Assembly: GCF_030062155.1 (NCBI RefSeq)
Contig: NZ_CP118269.1
Location: 3,286,001-3,350,000 of the forward strand
DNA from: Pantoea sp. Lij88
GTDB lineage: Bacteria; Pseudomonadota; Gammaproteobacteria; Enterobacterales; Enterobacteriaceae
Direction: 5' to 3'
DNA length: 64,000 bases
Below, one piece after another: positions 56,317-64,000 of the stretch. Position 1 is the first letter of the stretch, and every line of letters begins with the position of its first letter. A model generated the notes under the pieces. It was not told the DNA's origin, searched no databases, and saw nothing but the letters and a program-made list of their open reading frames with translations. The position numbers were made by a program, and so were the translations under genes.

Positions 56317-57298
56317 TGCCCGTGTGGTGATCACGCCCGGCGAACCTGCCGGGATTGGTCCCGATCTTACCGTTCAGCTGGCCCAGCAGTCGTGGCCGGT
56401 TGAACTGGTGGTCTGCGCCTCGCCTGCTCTGTTACAGCAGCGTGCGGCGCAACTTGGTCTGCCGCTGACGCTGCGCCCTTACCAGCCTGGCGCAGCAGCC
56501 GAGCCGCAGCAGGCGGGTACGCTGACAGTCCTGCCCGTTGAAACGGCAGCGCCGGTCACGCCCGGTGAGCTGTGCGTCGCCAACAGCGACTATGTGCTGG
56601 CCACGCTGGCGCGCGCCTGTGATGGGTGTCTCGACGGTGAATTCGCCGCCCTGATTACCGGCCCGGTGCACAAAGGCGTCATCAACGATGCCGGCATCGC
56701 CTTTACCGGCCATACCGAATTCTTCGCCGATCGCGCAGGCGGGCATCGTGTTGTTATGATGCTGGCGACGGAAGAGTTACGCGTCGCGCTGGCTACCACC
56801 CATCTGCCGCTAAAAGATGTCCCCGCTGCGGTGACCCGCGACTGTCTGCATGAAGTGATCACGATTCTTCATCGCGATCTGCAGCAGAAGTTTGCCATTG
56901 CCGAGCCGCATATTTACGTCTGTGGTCTTAACCCTCATGCGGGCGAAAGCGGCCACATGGGTCGCGAAGAGATCGAGACCATCACACCAGCACTCAATGA
57001 ACTGCGTCAGCAGGGCATTAACCTGACCGGCCCGCTGCCTGCGGATACCCTTTTCCAGCCTAAATATCTGCAATATGCCGATGCGGTGCTGGCGATGTAT
57101 CACGACCAGGGTCTGCCGGTACTCAAATTTCAGGGGTTTGGCCGGGCGGTTAATATCACCCTGGGCCTGCCCTTTATCCGGACTTCAGTTGACCACGGCA
57201 CCGCGCTTGAACTCGCCGGTCTGGGTCAGGCTGAACCGGGCAGCTTCATCACGGCGCTTAACCTCGCCATCACTATGATCAAGAGCAGTAATGAATAA
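56306..57298 (+). CDS. pdxA: 4-hydroxythreonine-4-phosphate dehydrogenase
   Basis: A 330-residue NAD-dependent enzyme of pyridoxal 5'-phosphate synthesis. The start [39 protein letters not shown] (metal His), [15 protein letters not shown] and [16 protein letters not shown] are family motifs. ATG 56306 gives the same distance to RVVITPG as E. coli; ATG 56300 two codons earlier is also possible. It overlaps surA by 11 bases and rsmA by eight. Confidence 0.97.
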   Translation: MRSNARVVITPGEPAGIGPDLTVQLAQQSWPVELVVCASPALLQQRAAQLGLPLTLRPYQPGAAAEPQQAGTLTVLPVETAAPVTPGELCVANSDYVLATLARACDGCLDGEFAALITGPVHKGVINDAGIAFTGHTEFFADRAGGHRVVMMLATEELRVALATTHLPLKDVPAAVTRDCLHEVITILHRDLQQKFAIAEPHIYVCGLNPHAGESGHMGREEIETITPALNELRQQGINLTGPLPADTLFQPKYLQYADAVLAMYHDQGLPVLKFQGFGRAVNITLGLPFIRTSVDHGTALELAGLGQAEPGSFITALNLAITMIKSSNE

Positions 57299-58112
57299 TC
57301 GCGTCCATCAGGGGCACTACGCCCGTAAACGTTTCGGGCAGAACTTCCTGAACGATCAGTACATTATCGACAGCATTGTCTCCGCCATCCATCCACAGCG
57401 CGATGAAGCGCTGGTAGAGATCGGTCCAGGCCTGGGTGCCTTGACCGAGCCGGTAGGTGAACGCCTCGATAAATTAACGGTGATAGAACTGGACCGCGAT
57501 CTCGCTGCGCGTCTGGAAACGCATCCGTTCCTTGGCCCGAAACTGACTATCTTCCAGCAGGATGCCATGACCTTCGACTTCGCCGCACTGGCGCAGGAGA
57601 GAGGCCAGCCGCTGCGGGTATTCGGTAACCTGCCCTACAATATTTCGACCCCGCTGATGTTCCACCTTTTCAGCTATACTGGTTCGATCAAAGATATGCA
57701 CTTCATGCTGCAGAAAGAAGTGGTCAATCGTCTGGTCGCCGGTCCGGGTAACAAGACCTACGGTCGTCTGACGGTGATGGCGCAGTACTACTGCCAGATC
57801 ATTCCGGTGCTGGAAGTGCCTCCGCACTCCTTTACGCCGCCACCGAAAGTGGATTCTGCCGTGGTGCGTCTGGTGCCGTATGCCGAGCCACCGTATCCGG
57901 TCAGCGATGTGCGTATCCTGAGCCGCATTACGACTGAAGCGTTTGGCCAGCGTCGTAAAACGCTGCGCAACAGCCTGAGCCACATGGTGGCTGCCGGTGC
58001 ACTGGAAGAGTTATCCATAGATCCAACCCTGCGTGCCGAGAACGTCTCCGTCGCGCAATATTGTCAGCTGGCAAACTGGCTGGCGAATCATCAGGGAAAA
58101 TCGCAGGAGTAA
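57291..58112 (+). CDS. rsmA: 16S rRNA m6(2)A1518/A1519 dimethyltransferase RsmA (KsgA)
   Basis: A 273-residue SAM-dependent enzyme dimethylating two adjacent adenines in the 3' hairpin of 16S rRNA, a late quality check in 30S assembly. SAM motif [12 protein letters not shown] near residue 45, catalytic [10 protein letters not shown] near residue 113, and the C-terminal [12 protein letters not shown] region are present. Loss gives kasugamycin resistance in the family. It is followed after three bases by apaG. Confidence 0.98.
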   Translation: MNNRVHQGHYARKRFGQNFLNDQYIIDSIVSAIHPQRDEALVEIGPGLGALTEPVGERLDKLTVIELDRDLAARLETHPFLGPKLTIFQQDAMTFDFAALAQERGQPLRVFGNLPYNISTPLMFHLFSYTGSIKDMHFMLQKEVVNRLVAGPGNKTYGRLTVMAQYYCQIIPVLEVPPHSFTPPPKVDSAVVRLVPYAEPPYPVSDVRILSRITTEAFGQRRKTLRNSLSHMVAAGALEELSIDPTLRAENVSVAQYCQLANWLANHQGKSQE

Positions 58113-58115
58113 GTC

Positions 58116-58493
58116 ATGAGTGAAACGGCCCGCGTCTCCGTCCATGTGCAAAGCCAGTACGTTGCCTCACAATCCTCACCGGATGATGATCGCTACGTCT
58201 TCGCCTATACCATTACGATTCGCAATCTGGGCCGTTCCGCAGTGCAACTGCTGGGGCGTTACTGGCTGATTACCAACGGTAACGGCCGGGAAACGGAAGT
58301 TCAGGGTGAAGGCGTGGTCGGTGAACAGCCGCTTATTACGCCAGGCAATGAATTTCAGTACACCAGCGGTGCCGTGATTGAAACACCGATGGGCACCATG
58401 CAGGGACACTATGTGATGGTCGACGAACAGGGTGACACCTTTAACGTCGAGATCCCGGTGTTCCGCCTCGCCATTCAGACCCACATTCATTGA
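58116..58493 (+). CDS. apaG: Co2+/Mg2+ efflux-associated protein ApaG
   Basis: A 125-residue protein of the ApaG/DUF525 family, an immunoglobulin/fibronectin-type beta-sandwich. Conserved segments are [20 protein letters not shown] and [25 protein letters not shown]. The E. coli member is linked to cobalt resistance; its biochemical role is unclear. Located between rsmA and apaH, as in E. coli, but with a larger 53-base gap before apaH. Confidence 0.96.
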   Translation: MSETARVSVHVQSQYVASQSSPDDDRYVFAYTITIRNLGRSAVQLLGRYWLITNGNGRETEVQGEGVVGEQPLITPGNEFQYTSGAVIETPMGTMQGHYVMVDEQGDTFNVEIPVFRLAIQTHIH

Positions 58494-58546
58494 TTTACAC
58501 GCTTTTTGCCCGTTAACCCGGGCACCTTCCTGATGGATAAAACGTT

Positions 58547-59404
58547 ATGAGCACATACCTGATTGGCGACGTTCACGGCTGCTACGATGAATTACGTGCC
58601 TTGCTGCAACAGGTCGATTTCAATCCTGAGCAGGATACGCTGTGGCTGACCGGCGACTTAGTGGCGCGCGGTCCGGGCTCACTTGATGTCCTGCAATACG
58701 TGAAATCGCTGGGCGACGCGGTGCGTCTGGTGCTGGGCAATCACGATTTACATCTGCTGGCGGTCTACGCTGGCATCAGCCGTAACAAGCCGAAAGATCG
58801 CCTGACACCGCTATTGGAAGCAGACGATGCGGATGAGCTGATCAACTGGCTGCGTCGTCAGCCGCTGTTACAGGTTGATGAAGAGAAAAAGCTGGTGATG
58901 GGACACGCCGGTATCACGCCGCAGTGGGATATCGAGACCGCGAAAAAGTGTGCGCGTGAAGTTGAAGCAGTGCTCGCCAGCGACAGCTATCCGCTGTTCC
59001 TGGATGCCATGTATGGCGACATGCCGAACAACTGGAGTGAAGATCTGACCGGCCTGGCACGTCTGCGCTTCAGCACCAACGCCCTGACCCGCATGCGTTA
59101 CTGCTTCCCCAACGGCCAGCTGGACATGATCTGTAAAGATGCCCCTGAATCCGCCCTTCCGCCGCTGAAACCCTGGTTTAACATTGAAGGCCCGGTCGCA
59201 CGTGACTACACCATCGTGTTTGGTCACTGGGCGTCGCTGGAAGGCAAAGGGACACCAGAGGGCATTATCGGTCTGGATACCGGCTGCTGCTGGGGCGGAA
59301 CGCTGACCCTGCTGCACTGGGAAACGCAGCGCTATGTGGTGCAGCCTTCCAATCGCGAAAAAGCGCTGGCCTCCAGCGAAAGTCTGGCACCGCCCGCGCT
59401 ATAA
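58547..59404 (+). CDS. apaH: Symmetrical bis(5'-nucleosyl)-tetraphosphatase ApaH
   Basis: A 285-residue PPP-type metallophosphatase hydrolysing Ap4A to two ADP, and able to remove Np4-type caps from RNA. Metal motifs: [10 protein letters not shown] (residues 7-16), [10 protein letters not shown] and GNHDLH, with a later His in [10 protein letters not shown] and GHWASL. The preceding gap contains a GC hairpin (58507-58524) of unknown meaning. Last gene of the lptD string; a strong terminator follows. Confidence 0.97.
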   Translation: MSTYLIGDVHGCYDELRALLQQVDFNPEQDTLWLTGDLVARGPGSLDVLQYVKSLGDAVRLVLGNHDLHLLAVYAGISRNKPKDRLTPLLEADDADELINWLRRQPLLQVDEEKKLVMGHAGITPQWDIETAKKCAREVEAVLASDSYPLFLDAMYGDMPNNWSEDLTGLARLRFSTNALTRMRYCFPNGQLDMICKDAPESALPPLKPWFNIEGPVARDYTIVFGHWASLEGKGTPEGIIGLDTGCCWGGTLTLLHWETQRYVVQPSNREKALASSESLAPPAL

Positions 59405-59408
59405 CGGT

Positions 59409-59440
59409 GATGCTGGCCATCAAGGCCAGCATCCTGTTTT
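59409..59440 (+). terminator. Terminator after apaH
   Basis: GATGCTGGCC (59409-59418), loop ATCAA, GGCCAGCATC (59424-59433), then CTGTTTT. A perfect 10-bp stem ends the lptD-apaH transcript and may act as a barrier for the convergent phosphatase gene too. Confidence 0.85.
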
Positions 59441-61322
59441 ATGCGCCGATAATGCCGCCATCTTCGCGGGTGATCATTATCACCGATGACCGTGGACGCG
59501 GGCTGTTATTGGGGAAGTGCGAATCACCCTCTTCGCCGGGATGCTGCACGTTCACGAACAGCGTTTTGTAATCCGGCGTGAAGGTGATGCCGGTCAGCTC
59601 GCACGATTTGGGGCCAACCATAAACCGGCGGATCTCTCCGCTATCCGGATCCCCCACCAGCATCTGATTGTTCCCCTGTCCCTGATAATCCTCTTTGTTA
59701 CTGTATTTGCCGTCGGTCAGGATCCATAACCGCCCATGCGCATCAAACCCCAGACCATCCGGGCTGTTAAAGGTGTTCTCAGCGGTGATGTTCGGTGTGC
59801 CGCGATAGATCCCCTCAGGATGCGCAATCGGGTTGCCGCACAACGCATAGATATCCCACTCAAATGTCTGCGCAGTGGCATCGCCCTTCTCATCCCAGCG
59901 GATAATCTGGCCGTAGATATTTTTAGGTCGTGGGTTTGCCGCATCGACCGGCATGCCTTCATTGCCACGTTTGTTATTGTTGGTCAGCGTGCAGTAAGCA
60001 CGGCCATCATGCGGGTTAACGGCAATCCACTCCGGCCGGTCCATCCGTGTGGCGTTCACCACATCGGCCGCTGCACGCGCATTAATCAGGATATCGGCCT
60101 GACTGTTAAACCCCTTTTCAGCGGTCAGTCCATTTTCGCCCCACTTCAGCGCCAGCCAGCGGCCGGTGCCTTTCAGCGGTGTGCCCTGTGCATCGCCGTT
60201 GAACTGCGCCACATAGAGCGTGCCCTTATCCAGCAGTCCGTGATTAGCATTGGCATCATCCGGGATGACCCTGTCGTCTGAGACATATTTATAGATATAC
60301 TCGCCGCGCTCATCATCACCCATGTAAACCACCAGCTGACCGGTTTTAGCGACCGTCACGGCGGCATTCTCGTGCTTGAAGCGGCCTAAAGCGGTGCGTT
60401 TGACCGGGATGGAGTGAGGATCGAAGGGATCGATTTCGACAATCCAGCCGTGGCGGTTAAATTCGTTGGGATTTTTTGCGATATCGAAGCGGGGATCAAA
60501 GTCGGCCCAGTTGCGCTCCGGCTCGGCGGCATTCAGGGTATAGCGCTTCTGCTGTGGGGTTGGCGTAAAGTCCGCCTGATGGGTGCCAAAATAGGTGTCG
60601 TAGTTCTCTTCACAGGTGAGATAAGTGCCCCACGGCGTTTTACCGTTGGCGCAGTTACCAAAGGTGCCCAGGACATGCATTCCCTGTGGATCGGCGGCGG
60701 TCTGCAGTGCTTTATCACCCGCTGCCGGGCCGGAAAAACGCATGGGGGTCGTGGCGGTAATGCGGCGGTTGTAGTCAGAGGGACGGACCACCTGCCAGCG
60801 ATTGTCGTCGCCCCGCTTCACTTCAACGATGGAGATGCCGTGCGCCGCCTGCGACTTTTTCACATCTTCCAGACTGGTCGCTTTGCTGCCGCCGTGGGCG
60901 AACAGCGTCGGCTCATTCACGTATTCATTGTTAATCGCCATCACGCCACGCTGGTCATTGATCGCGAAGAAGCTCATCCCATCGTTGTTGTCACCGAACT
61001 GCTTTTCCTGATCTTCCGCGCTGTTGTTGCCGTGCGGATCAAAGGCGACGGCGCCATTCACCAGCGGATCACCCCAGGAGATCAGCACATCGGCGCGATA
61101 GCCGGGGGCGACCACAACCTCATCGGCGGTTGACGCGGCAATCGCCTGAAAGCCCAGCAGCGGACTCCCCGCGGGCTTCTCCAGCGCCAGTGCGCTTCCT
61201 GAAAGCGTGAGGCCGCCGCTGAGAAAGCCGGTCAGCCCGATAGCGCCGGAACCGGCGAGGAATTTACGACGCAGTGGATCACGCAGGCGGTCAGTGCTTA
61301 ATGCGGAGAGTTCGGTTTTCAT
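59439..61322 (-). CDS. PhoX-family alkaline phosphatase, Tat-exported
   Basis: A 627-residue protein of the PhoX/DUF839 family. The N-terminus has a twin-arginine signal (RRKFLAGSG, Arg18-Arg19) and a likely cleavage site after SALA (residue 46), so it is exported folded to the periplasm. Family motifs include TYLTCEENYDTYFG (the CEE metal-site signature), NRHGWIVEIDPFDP, FKHENAAVTV, YMGDDERGEYIYK and NSPDGLGFDAHGRLWILTDG. PhoX enzymes use calcium and iron and release phosphate from organic esters. It separates apaH from folA, which are neighbours in E. coli, and so looks like an insertion. Substrate and regulation are inferred. Confidence 0.88.
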   Translation of the reverse strand: MKTELSALSTDRLRDPLRRKFLAGSGAIGLTGFLSGGLTLSGSALALEKPAGSPLLGFQAIAASTADEVVVAPGYRADVLISWGDPLVNGAVAFDPHGNNSAEDQEKQFGDNNDGMSFFAINDQRGVMAINNEYVNEPTLFAHGGSKATSLEDVKKSQAAHGISIVEVKRGDDNRWQVVRPSDYNRRITATTPMRFSGPAAGDKALQTAADPQGMHVLGTFGNCANGKTPWGTYLTCEENYDTYFGTHQADFTPTPQQKRYTLNAAEPERNWADFDPRFDIAKNPNEFNRHGWIVEIDPFDPHSIPVKRTALGRFKHENAAVTVAKTGQLVVYMGDDERGEYIYKYVSDDRVIPDDANANHGLLDKGTLYVAQFNGDAQGTPLKGTGRWLALKWGENGLTAEKGFNSQADILINARAAADVVNATRMDRPEWIAVNPHDGRAYCTLTNNNKRGNEGMPVDAANPRPKNIYGQIIRWDEKGDATAQTFEWDIYALCGNPIAHPEGIYRGTPNITAENTFNSPDGLGFDAHGRLWILTDGKYSNKEDYQGQGNNQMLVGDPDSGEIRRFMVGPKSCELTGITFTPDYKTLFVNVQHPGEEGDSHFPNNSPRPRSSVIMITREDGGIIGA

Positions 61323-61384
61323 TATTGATTGCTTCCTTTATGACGATCCCAGAAAAGAAGCAATGCTAATGAACAGAGATGACA

Positions 61385-61402
61385 GCCAGGTTACAACCTG
61401 GC
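61385..61402 (-). terminator. Palindromic hairpin between folA and the phoX-like gene
   Basis: GCCAGGTTACAACCTGGC is a perfect 18-base palindrome eleven bases past the folA stop. It may be a weak folA terminator, as few T follow, or a protein-binding site in front of the phosphatase gene. Confidence 0.45.
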
Positions 61403-61412
61403 AGAGGGAGCG

Positions 61413-61895
61413 TTAGCGACGGCGGTCGAGGATCTCAAAGCAGTAGCTGTGGGAGTTGTGCTCGTCAGCGTCGTGAAACTCGCTGAACGTGGACTGCCAC
61501 TCATCCGGCTCGTAGTCCGGGAACTGCGTATCACCTTCAACTTCCGCATCAATGTGCGTCAGATAGAGACGATCGGCACGCTTCAGCATCTGTTCATAGA
61601 CGCGTCCACCGCCAATCACCATGATCTCTTCAGCATCACCGGCTGCCTGTATCGCCTCATCCAGAGAGGTGACCCAGGTGACGCCTTCCGCGGTGCCCGG
61701 CTTGCTGCTGACCACGATGTTCAGTCGGCCAGGTAACGGACGACCAATGGATTCAAAGGTCAGTCGACCCATGATGACCGGTTTCTTCAGCGTATTGCGT
61801 TTGAACCACGCCAGATCTGCAGGCAGGTCCCACGGCATGGCGTTCTCCATTCCAATAATGCGATCTGCTGCTAATGCCGCGATAAGACTAATCAT
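61413..61895 (-). CDS. folA: Dihydrofolate reductase
   Basis: A 160-residue enzyme (E. coli 159) reducing dihydrofolate to tetrahydrofolate with NADPH; the target of trimethoprim. Motifs: [32 protein letters not shown] with catalytic Asp27, GRPLPGR, and [13 protein letters not shown]. Compared with E. coli, His45 and Trp47 in the MGRHTWESIG segment are Leu and Phe here, and Asn23 is Asp; these are near the NADPH site and Met20 loop. ATG 61895 gives the family start; three upstream codons are ignored. Confidence 0.97.
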   Translation of the reverse strand: MISLIAALAADRIIGMENAMPWDLPADLAWFKRNTLKKPVIMGRLTFESIGRPLPGRLNIVVSSKPGTAEGVTWVTSLDEAIQAAGDAEEIMVIGGGRVYEQMLKRADRLYLTHIDAEVEGDTQFPDYEPDEWQSTFSEFHDADEHNSHSYCFEILDRRR

Positions 61896-61925
61896 GTTAA
61901 CCACTCACTGAAAAAAATTGGCGCC

Positions 61926-61954
61926 ATGATACGTAAAGGTGAAACTTTCGTCGA
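61926..61954 (-). promoter_or_regulatory. Candidate promoter for folA
   Basis: On the minus strand TCGACG (61954-61949) and TATCAT (61931-61926) are 17 bases apart and end about 30 bases before the folA start. Sequence inference only. The rest of the 61955-62093 gap shows nothing recognisable. Confidence 0.45.
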
Positions 61955-62093
61955 TAGGGGGAAAGGTCTATTTGCGTAAAGCTTTTCATGATGCCGTTTT
62001 TCACGGCCTGTGCAGCGTTTTTCACCGCGTAATCGCGTCAGTTTGCCGCAGCGCGCCAGCGATTGGCCTCAGGCTGGCACAAAAGCGTGCGCA

Positions 62094-62120
62094 AAAGAAA
62101 ACGGCTCCCGGAGGAGCCGT
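62094..62120 (-). terminator. Terminator after the porin gene
   Basis: ACGGCTCC (62101-62108), loop CGGA, GGAGCCGT (62113-62120); on the minus strand a T-rich tail (TTTTCTTTT) follows. The 23 bases 62098-62120 are identical to those at 63481-63503. Confidence 0.8.
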
Positions 62121-62128
62121 CAGGGTTA

Positions 62129-63268
62129 TCAGAAGTCGTAGCGCAGACGCACCAGATTCATATCACCCAGGTTATCAGTGCTGGAGGTGAACACATGTTC
62201 GTAATCAACACGGAAACCGTAGTCGAGGAACAGCGTCACACCCAGACCGTTGTCGATGCGCTGGTAATCGCGACCCGTCATGACCTCAATGCGGTCGCCC
62301 ATAACATAAGGCTGCACCGCTTTCAGACCATACTGCGCCACCGGAATTTTGTAACCGGCGAAATATTCGATGCCCCACGCATCGCCAGCAAAGTAGTCAT
62401 GCACATCTTTGCGTTTGGTGGTCATGAAGTTCTGATACCAGCCACCACCGGCTGACAGCGTCCAGTTGCCTGGTGTCCAGCTCAGTGCGGTGCCGTAGAT
62501 GTTCTGGTCGTAATCGCGGCTGTCGCCATTGTTCGGATTACGCATCGCCGCGCGGGTGTAGTTCCACGCCGTGCCCCAGCTCAGATCGTCAGTGATGTGG
62601 TAATCCACACCCAGCGAGCCGCCGCCTTTGCGCTTATAGCGCAGGCCGTTGCCTGGCAGATATTCATTATCGTCGAACAGATACGAAGCGTAGATATCCG
62701 CATCGCCGAAGGTGTTTTTATACTTCAGCTGCTTACGTGAACGGTAAGATCCGTCATAGTCGCCGTTGATTCCGTTGCCCGGTGCCTGGCCGATCATGTC
62801 GTAATCCCAGATATCGGTTTTGGCGCCCACGGTGTCGTAATAAACGCTGTTCTGCTGACCAAAGGTAAGCTGACCCCAGGTTTTGCTTTTCAGACCGGTG
62901 TAAAGCTGGCGACGCGAGGTGTTATTGGCACCATCGGCATAATGACGATCCCAGCTGAAGACCGCCGGGACGTTAACGCCCAGCTCGTAGTAGCTGATCC
63001 AGCTGACGTCATCAAACAGGTAGTAGTCCGCGCCGAAACGGAAACGGGTGCCGCCATCGAAACCGTCGCGCTTGTAGGATTTGTCATCCACGCCGGTCTG
63101 ATGATTGACCTGAGCACGAATGCTGCCGCCAACAGTAAAGTTAAGGCGGCTAAGTGGATCGCCTGCCTGCGGATCCTGTTTTAACAGAGTCACTTCCGCC
63201 TGGCTGGCGAAAGGAAGAATAGCCATCAGTGCAGCCACTGCACTCAGAGAAAAAGTACGCATTTTCAT
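62129..63268 (-). CDS. Outer-membrane porin, Gram-negative porin superfamily
   Basis: A 379-residue beta-barrel protein. A signal peptide (MKMRTFSLSAVAALMAILPF, cleaved after SQA) precedes a mature chain of alternating hydrophobic and aromatic strands (RFRFGADYYLFDDVSWISYYELG, QLYTGLKSKTWGQLTFGQ) and ends in the BamA-recognition terminus LRYDF. The segment GLKSKTWGQLTFGQQNSVYYD resembles general porins such as OmpC/PhoE, but overall it is a distinct member whose pore selectivity I cannot tell. ATG 63268 was chosen because it begins the signal peptide; ATG 63262 is an alternative. It lies between carB and folA where E. coli has other genes. Confidence 0.85.
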   Translation of the reverse strand: MKMRTFSLSAVAALMAILPFASQAEVTLLKQDPQAGDPLSRLNFTVGGSIRAQVNHQTGVDDKSYKRDGFDGGTRFRFGADYYLFDDVSWISYYELGVNVPAVFSWDRHYADGANNTSRRQLYTGLKSKTWGQLTFGQQNSVYYDTVGAKTDIWDYDMIGQAPGNGINGDYDGSYRSRKQLKYKNTFGDADIYASYLFDDNEYLPGNGLRYKRKGGGSLGVDYHITDDLSWGTAWNYTRAAMRNPNNGDSRDYDQNIYGTALSWTPGNWTLSAGGGWYQNFMTTKRKDVHDYFAGDAWGIEYFAGYKIPVAQYGLKAVQPYVMGDRIEVMTGRDYQRIDNGLGVTLFLDYGFRVDYEHVFTSSTDNLGDMNLVRLRYDF

Positions 63269-63476
63269 TTTATATTTATGTCCTGATACGCTCCAGTGAT
63301 GAGCGGCAGGCATAGTACTGGCGAAAAATCCGTACAGGAAGTGTTTATATTATAAATTTGTGCGAACCGGCCTCATCCGCACCCAAAGCTAAAAAATTAA
63401 GCCAAATCAGTGACTTTAACGCAAATGCCAGACTAACCAGCGACATGACTTTCGGATTATCGCCAATGAGCGGGCA

Positions 63477-63507
63477 AAAAAAAACGGCTCCCGGAGGAGC
63501 CGTTTTT
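63477..63507. terminator. Terminator after carB (bidirectional form)
   Basis: ACGGCTCC (63484-63491), loop CGGA, GGAGCCGT (63496-63503), with A-run on the left and T-run on the right, so it can stop transcription on both strands. It ends the carAB transcript on the minus strand. The core is an exact copy of the porin terminator. Confidence 0.85.
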
Positions 63508-63521
63508 CACGTGACATCGCC

Positions 63522-64000
63522 TTACATAGCCTTTATCTGGGCATGCATTTCCTGAACGGAGATAACCTGTTCCGTCGGGTCAGCATTCAGCGCCATTGCA
63601 GTCGCGAAGCCGCCATTCAGCGTGGTGTCGTAGTGCACTTTATACTGCAGTGCGCTGCGGCGAATCAGCTTCGAATCTTCAATCGCCTGACGACCCGCCG
63701 TGGTATTGACGATGTAGCTATACTCGCCATTCTTCAGACGGTCCTGAATGTGCGGACGACCCTCATGCACCTTGTTAACCAGGCGCGGATTAATGCCCGC
63801 TTCGCCCAGCACAACCGCCGTGCCGTGAGTCGCATCCAGTTCGAAACCAAACTTCTGCAGCTTAGCAGCCAGGTCGACGATACGTTTCTTATCGCCTTCA
63901 CGCACCGACAGCAGCGCACGACCCGACTTCTTCATGTTGCTCTGTGCGCCCAGCATCGCTTTGGAGAATGCCTCTGCGAACGTACGGCCCACGCCCATGA
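63522..64000 (-). CDS. carB: Carbamoyl-phosphate synthase large subunit, C-terminal part only
   Basis: The last 158 or so residues of CarB; the gene begins beyond the right edge of the window. Visible is the end of the second ATP-grasp half ([15 protein letters not shown]) and the allosteric MGS-like domain ([46 protein letters not shown]) that binds ornithine, IMP and UMP. CarAB makes carbamoyl phosphate for arginine and pyrimidine synthesis. Confidence 0.97.
   Translation of the reverse strand, partial: MGVGRTFAEAFSKAMLGAQSNMKKSGRALLSVREGDKKRIVDLAAKLQKFGFELDATHGTAVVLGEAGINPRLVNKVHEGRPHIQDRLKNGEYSYIVNTTAGRQAIEDSKLIRRSALQYKVHYDTTLNGGFATAMALNADPTEQVISVQEMHAQIKAM

Noticed and set aside
58507..58524. 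TGCCCG-TTAACC-CGGGCA hairpin between apaG and apaH as a terminator
   Set aside because: The T-run precedes the stem on the plus strand instead of following it, and apaH must be transcribed through it; no function assigned.

Overview
The window is a chromosomal segment of a gamma-proteobacterium of the order Enterobacterales. Nearly every protein is close to its Escherichia coli counterpart in length and motifs, and the gene order from carB (right end) to nadC (left end) is the mirror image of the E. coli 0-2.5 minute region. Missing genes, an inserted phoX and porin, and the protein details suggest a Pantoea/Erwinia-type genome. That placement is inference from memory of the families, with no database search.

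Layout, left to right. Positions 1-3352 hold the end of nadC and the type IV pilus genes ppdD-hofB-hofC. Positions 3378-6640 hold guaC (minus), coaE-zapD-yacG (plus) and mutT (minus). Positions 6795-28183 are a complete minus-strand division and cell-wall (dcw) cluster: mraZ-rsmH-ftsL-ftsI-murE-murF-mraY-murD-ftsW-murG-murC-ddlB-ftsQ-ftsA-ftsZ, continuing into lpxC-secM-secA. It carries a recognisable mraZ promoter, TGGG-type MraZ boxes, several overlapping start/stop junctions and a variant SecM arrest peptide. Positions 28678-32100 hold cra and ilvIH (minus). Positions 32767-37680 are the leu operon, with promoter, leader peptide leuL, attenuator and leuABCD. The regulator gene leuO, which sits here in E. 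coli, is absent.

Positions 37681-41045 contain a structured intergenic element with a 15-bp perfect inverted repeat, then the glucose-phosphate stress module: setA and the small RNA SgrS on minus, sgrR on plus. SgrS has its usual 3' end but no recognisable SgrT frame. Positions 41085-44487 are a TPP riboswitch and thiBPQ. After a DedA-family gene (yabI) come polB with a LexA-like site, rapA, rluA, djlA (minus), and the envelope/ribosome string lptD-surA-pdxA-rsmA-apaG-apaH (plus). The right end has a Tat-exported PhoX-family phosphatase, folA, an outer-membrane porin and the 3' end of carB, all minus. The porin lies between two copies of an identical 23-bp terminator core.

Functionally the window is mostly core: peptidoglycan precursor synthesis and septation, lipid A commitment (LpxC), Sec export and its sensor, branched-chain amino acid synthesis, thiamine uptake and outer-membrane assembly. 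No tRNA, rRNA, CRISPR, prophage or transposase was seen. I found no wholly new system. The points most worth a second look are the element after leuD, the SgrT-less SgrS, the altered SecM motif, the RBS-masking platform of the thiB riboswitch, and the porin with duplicated terminators.
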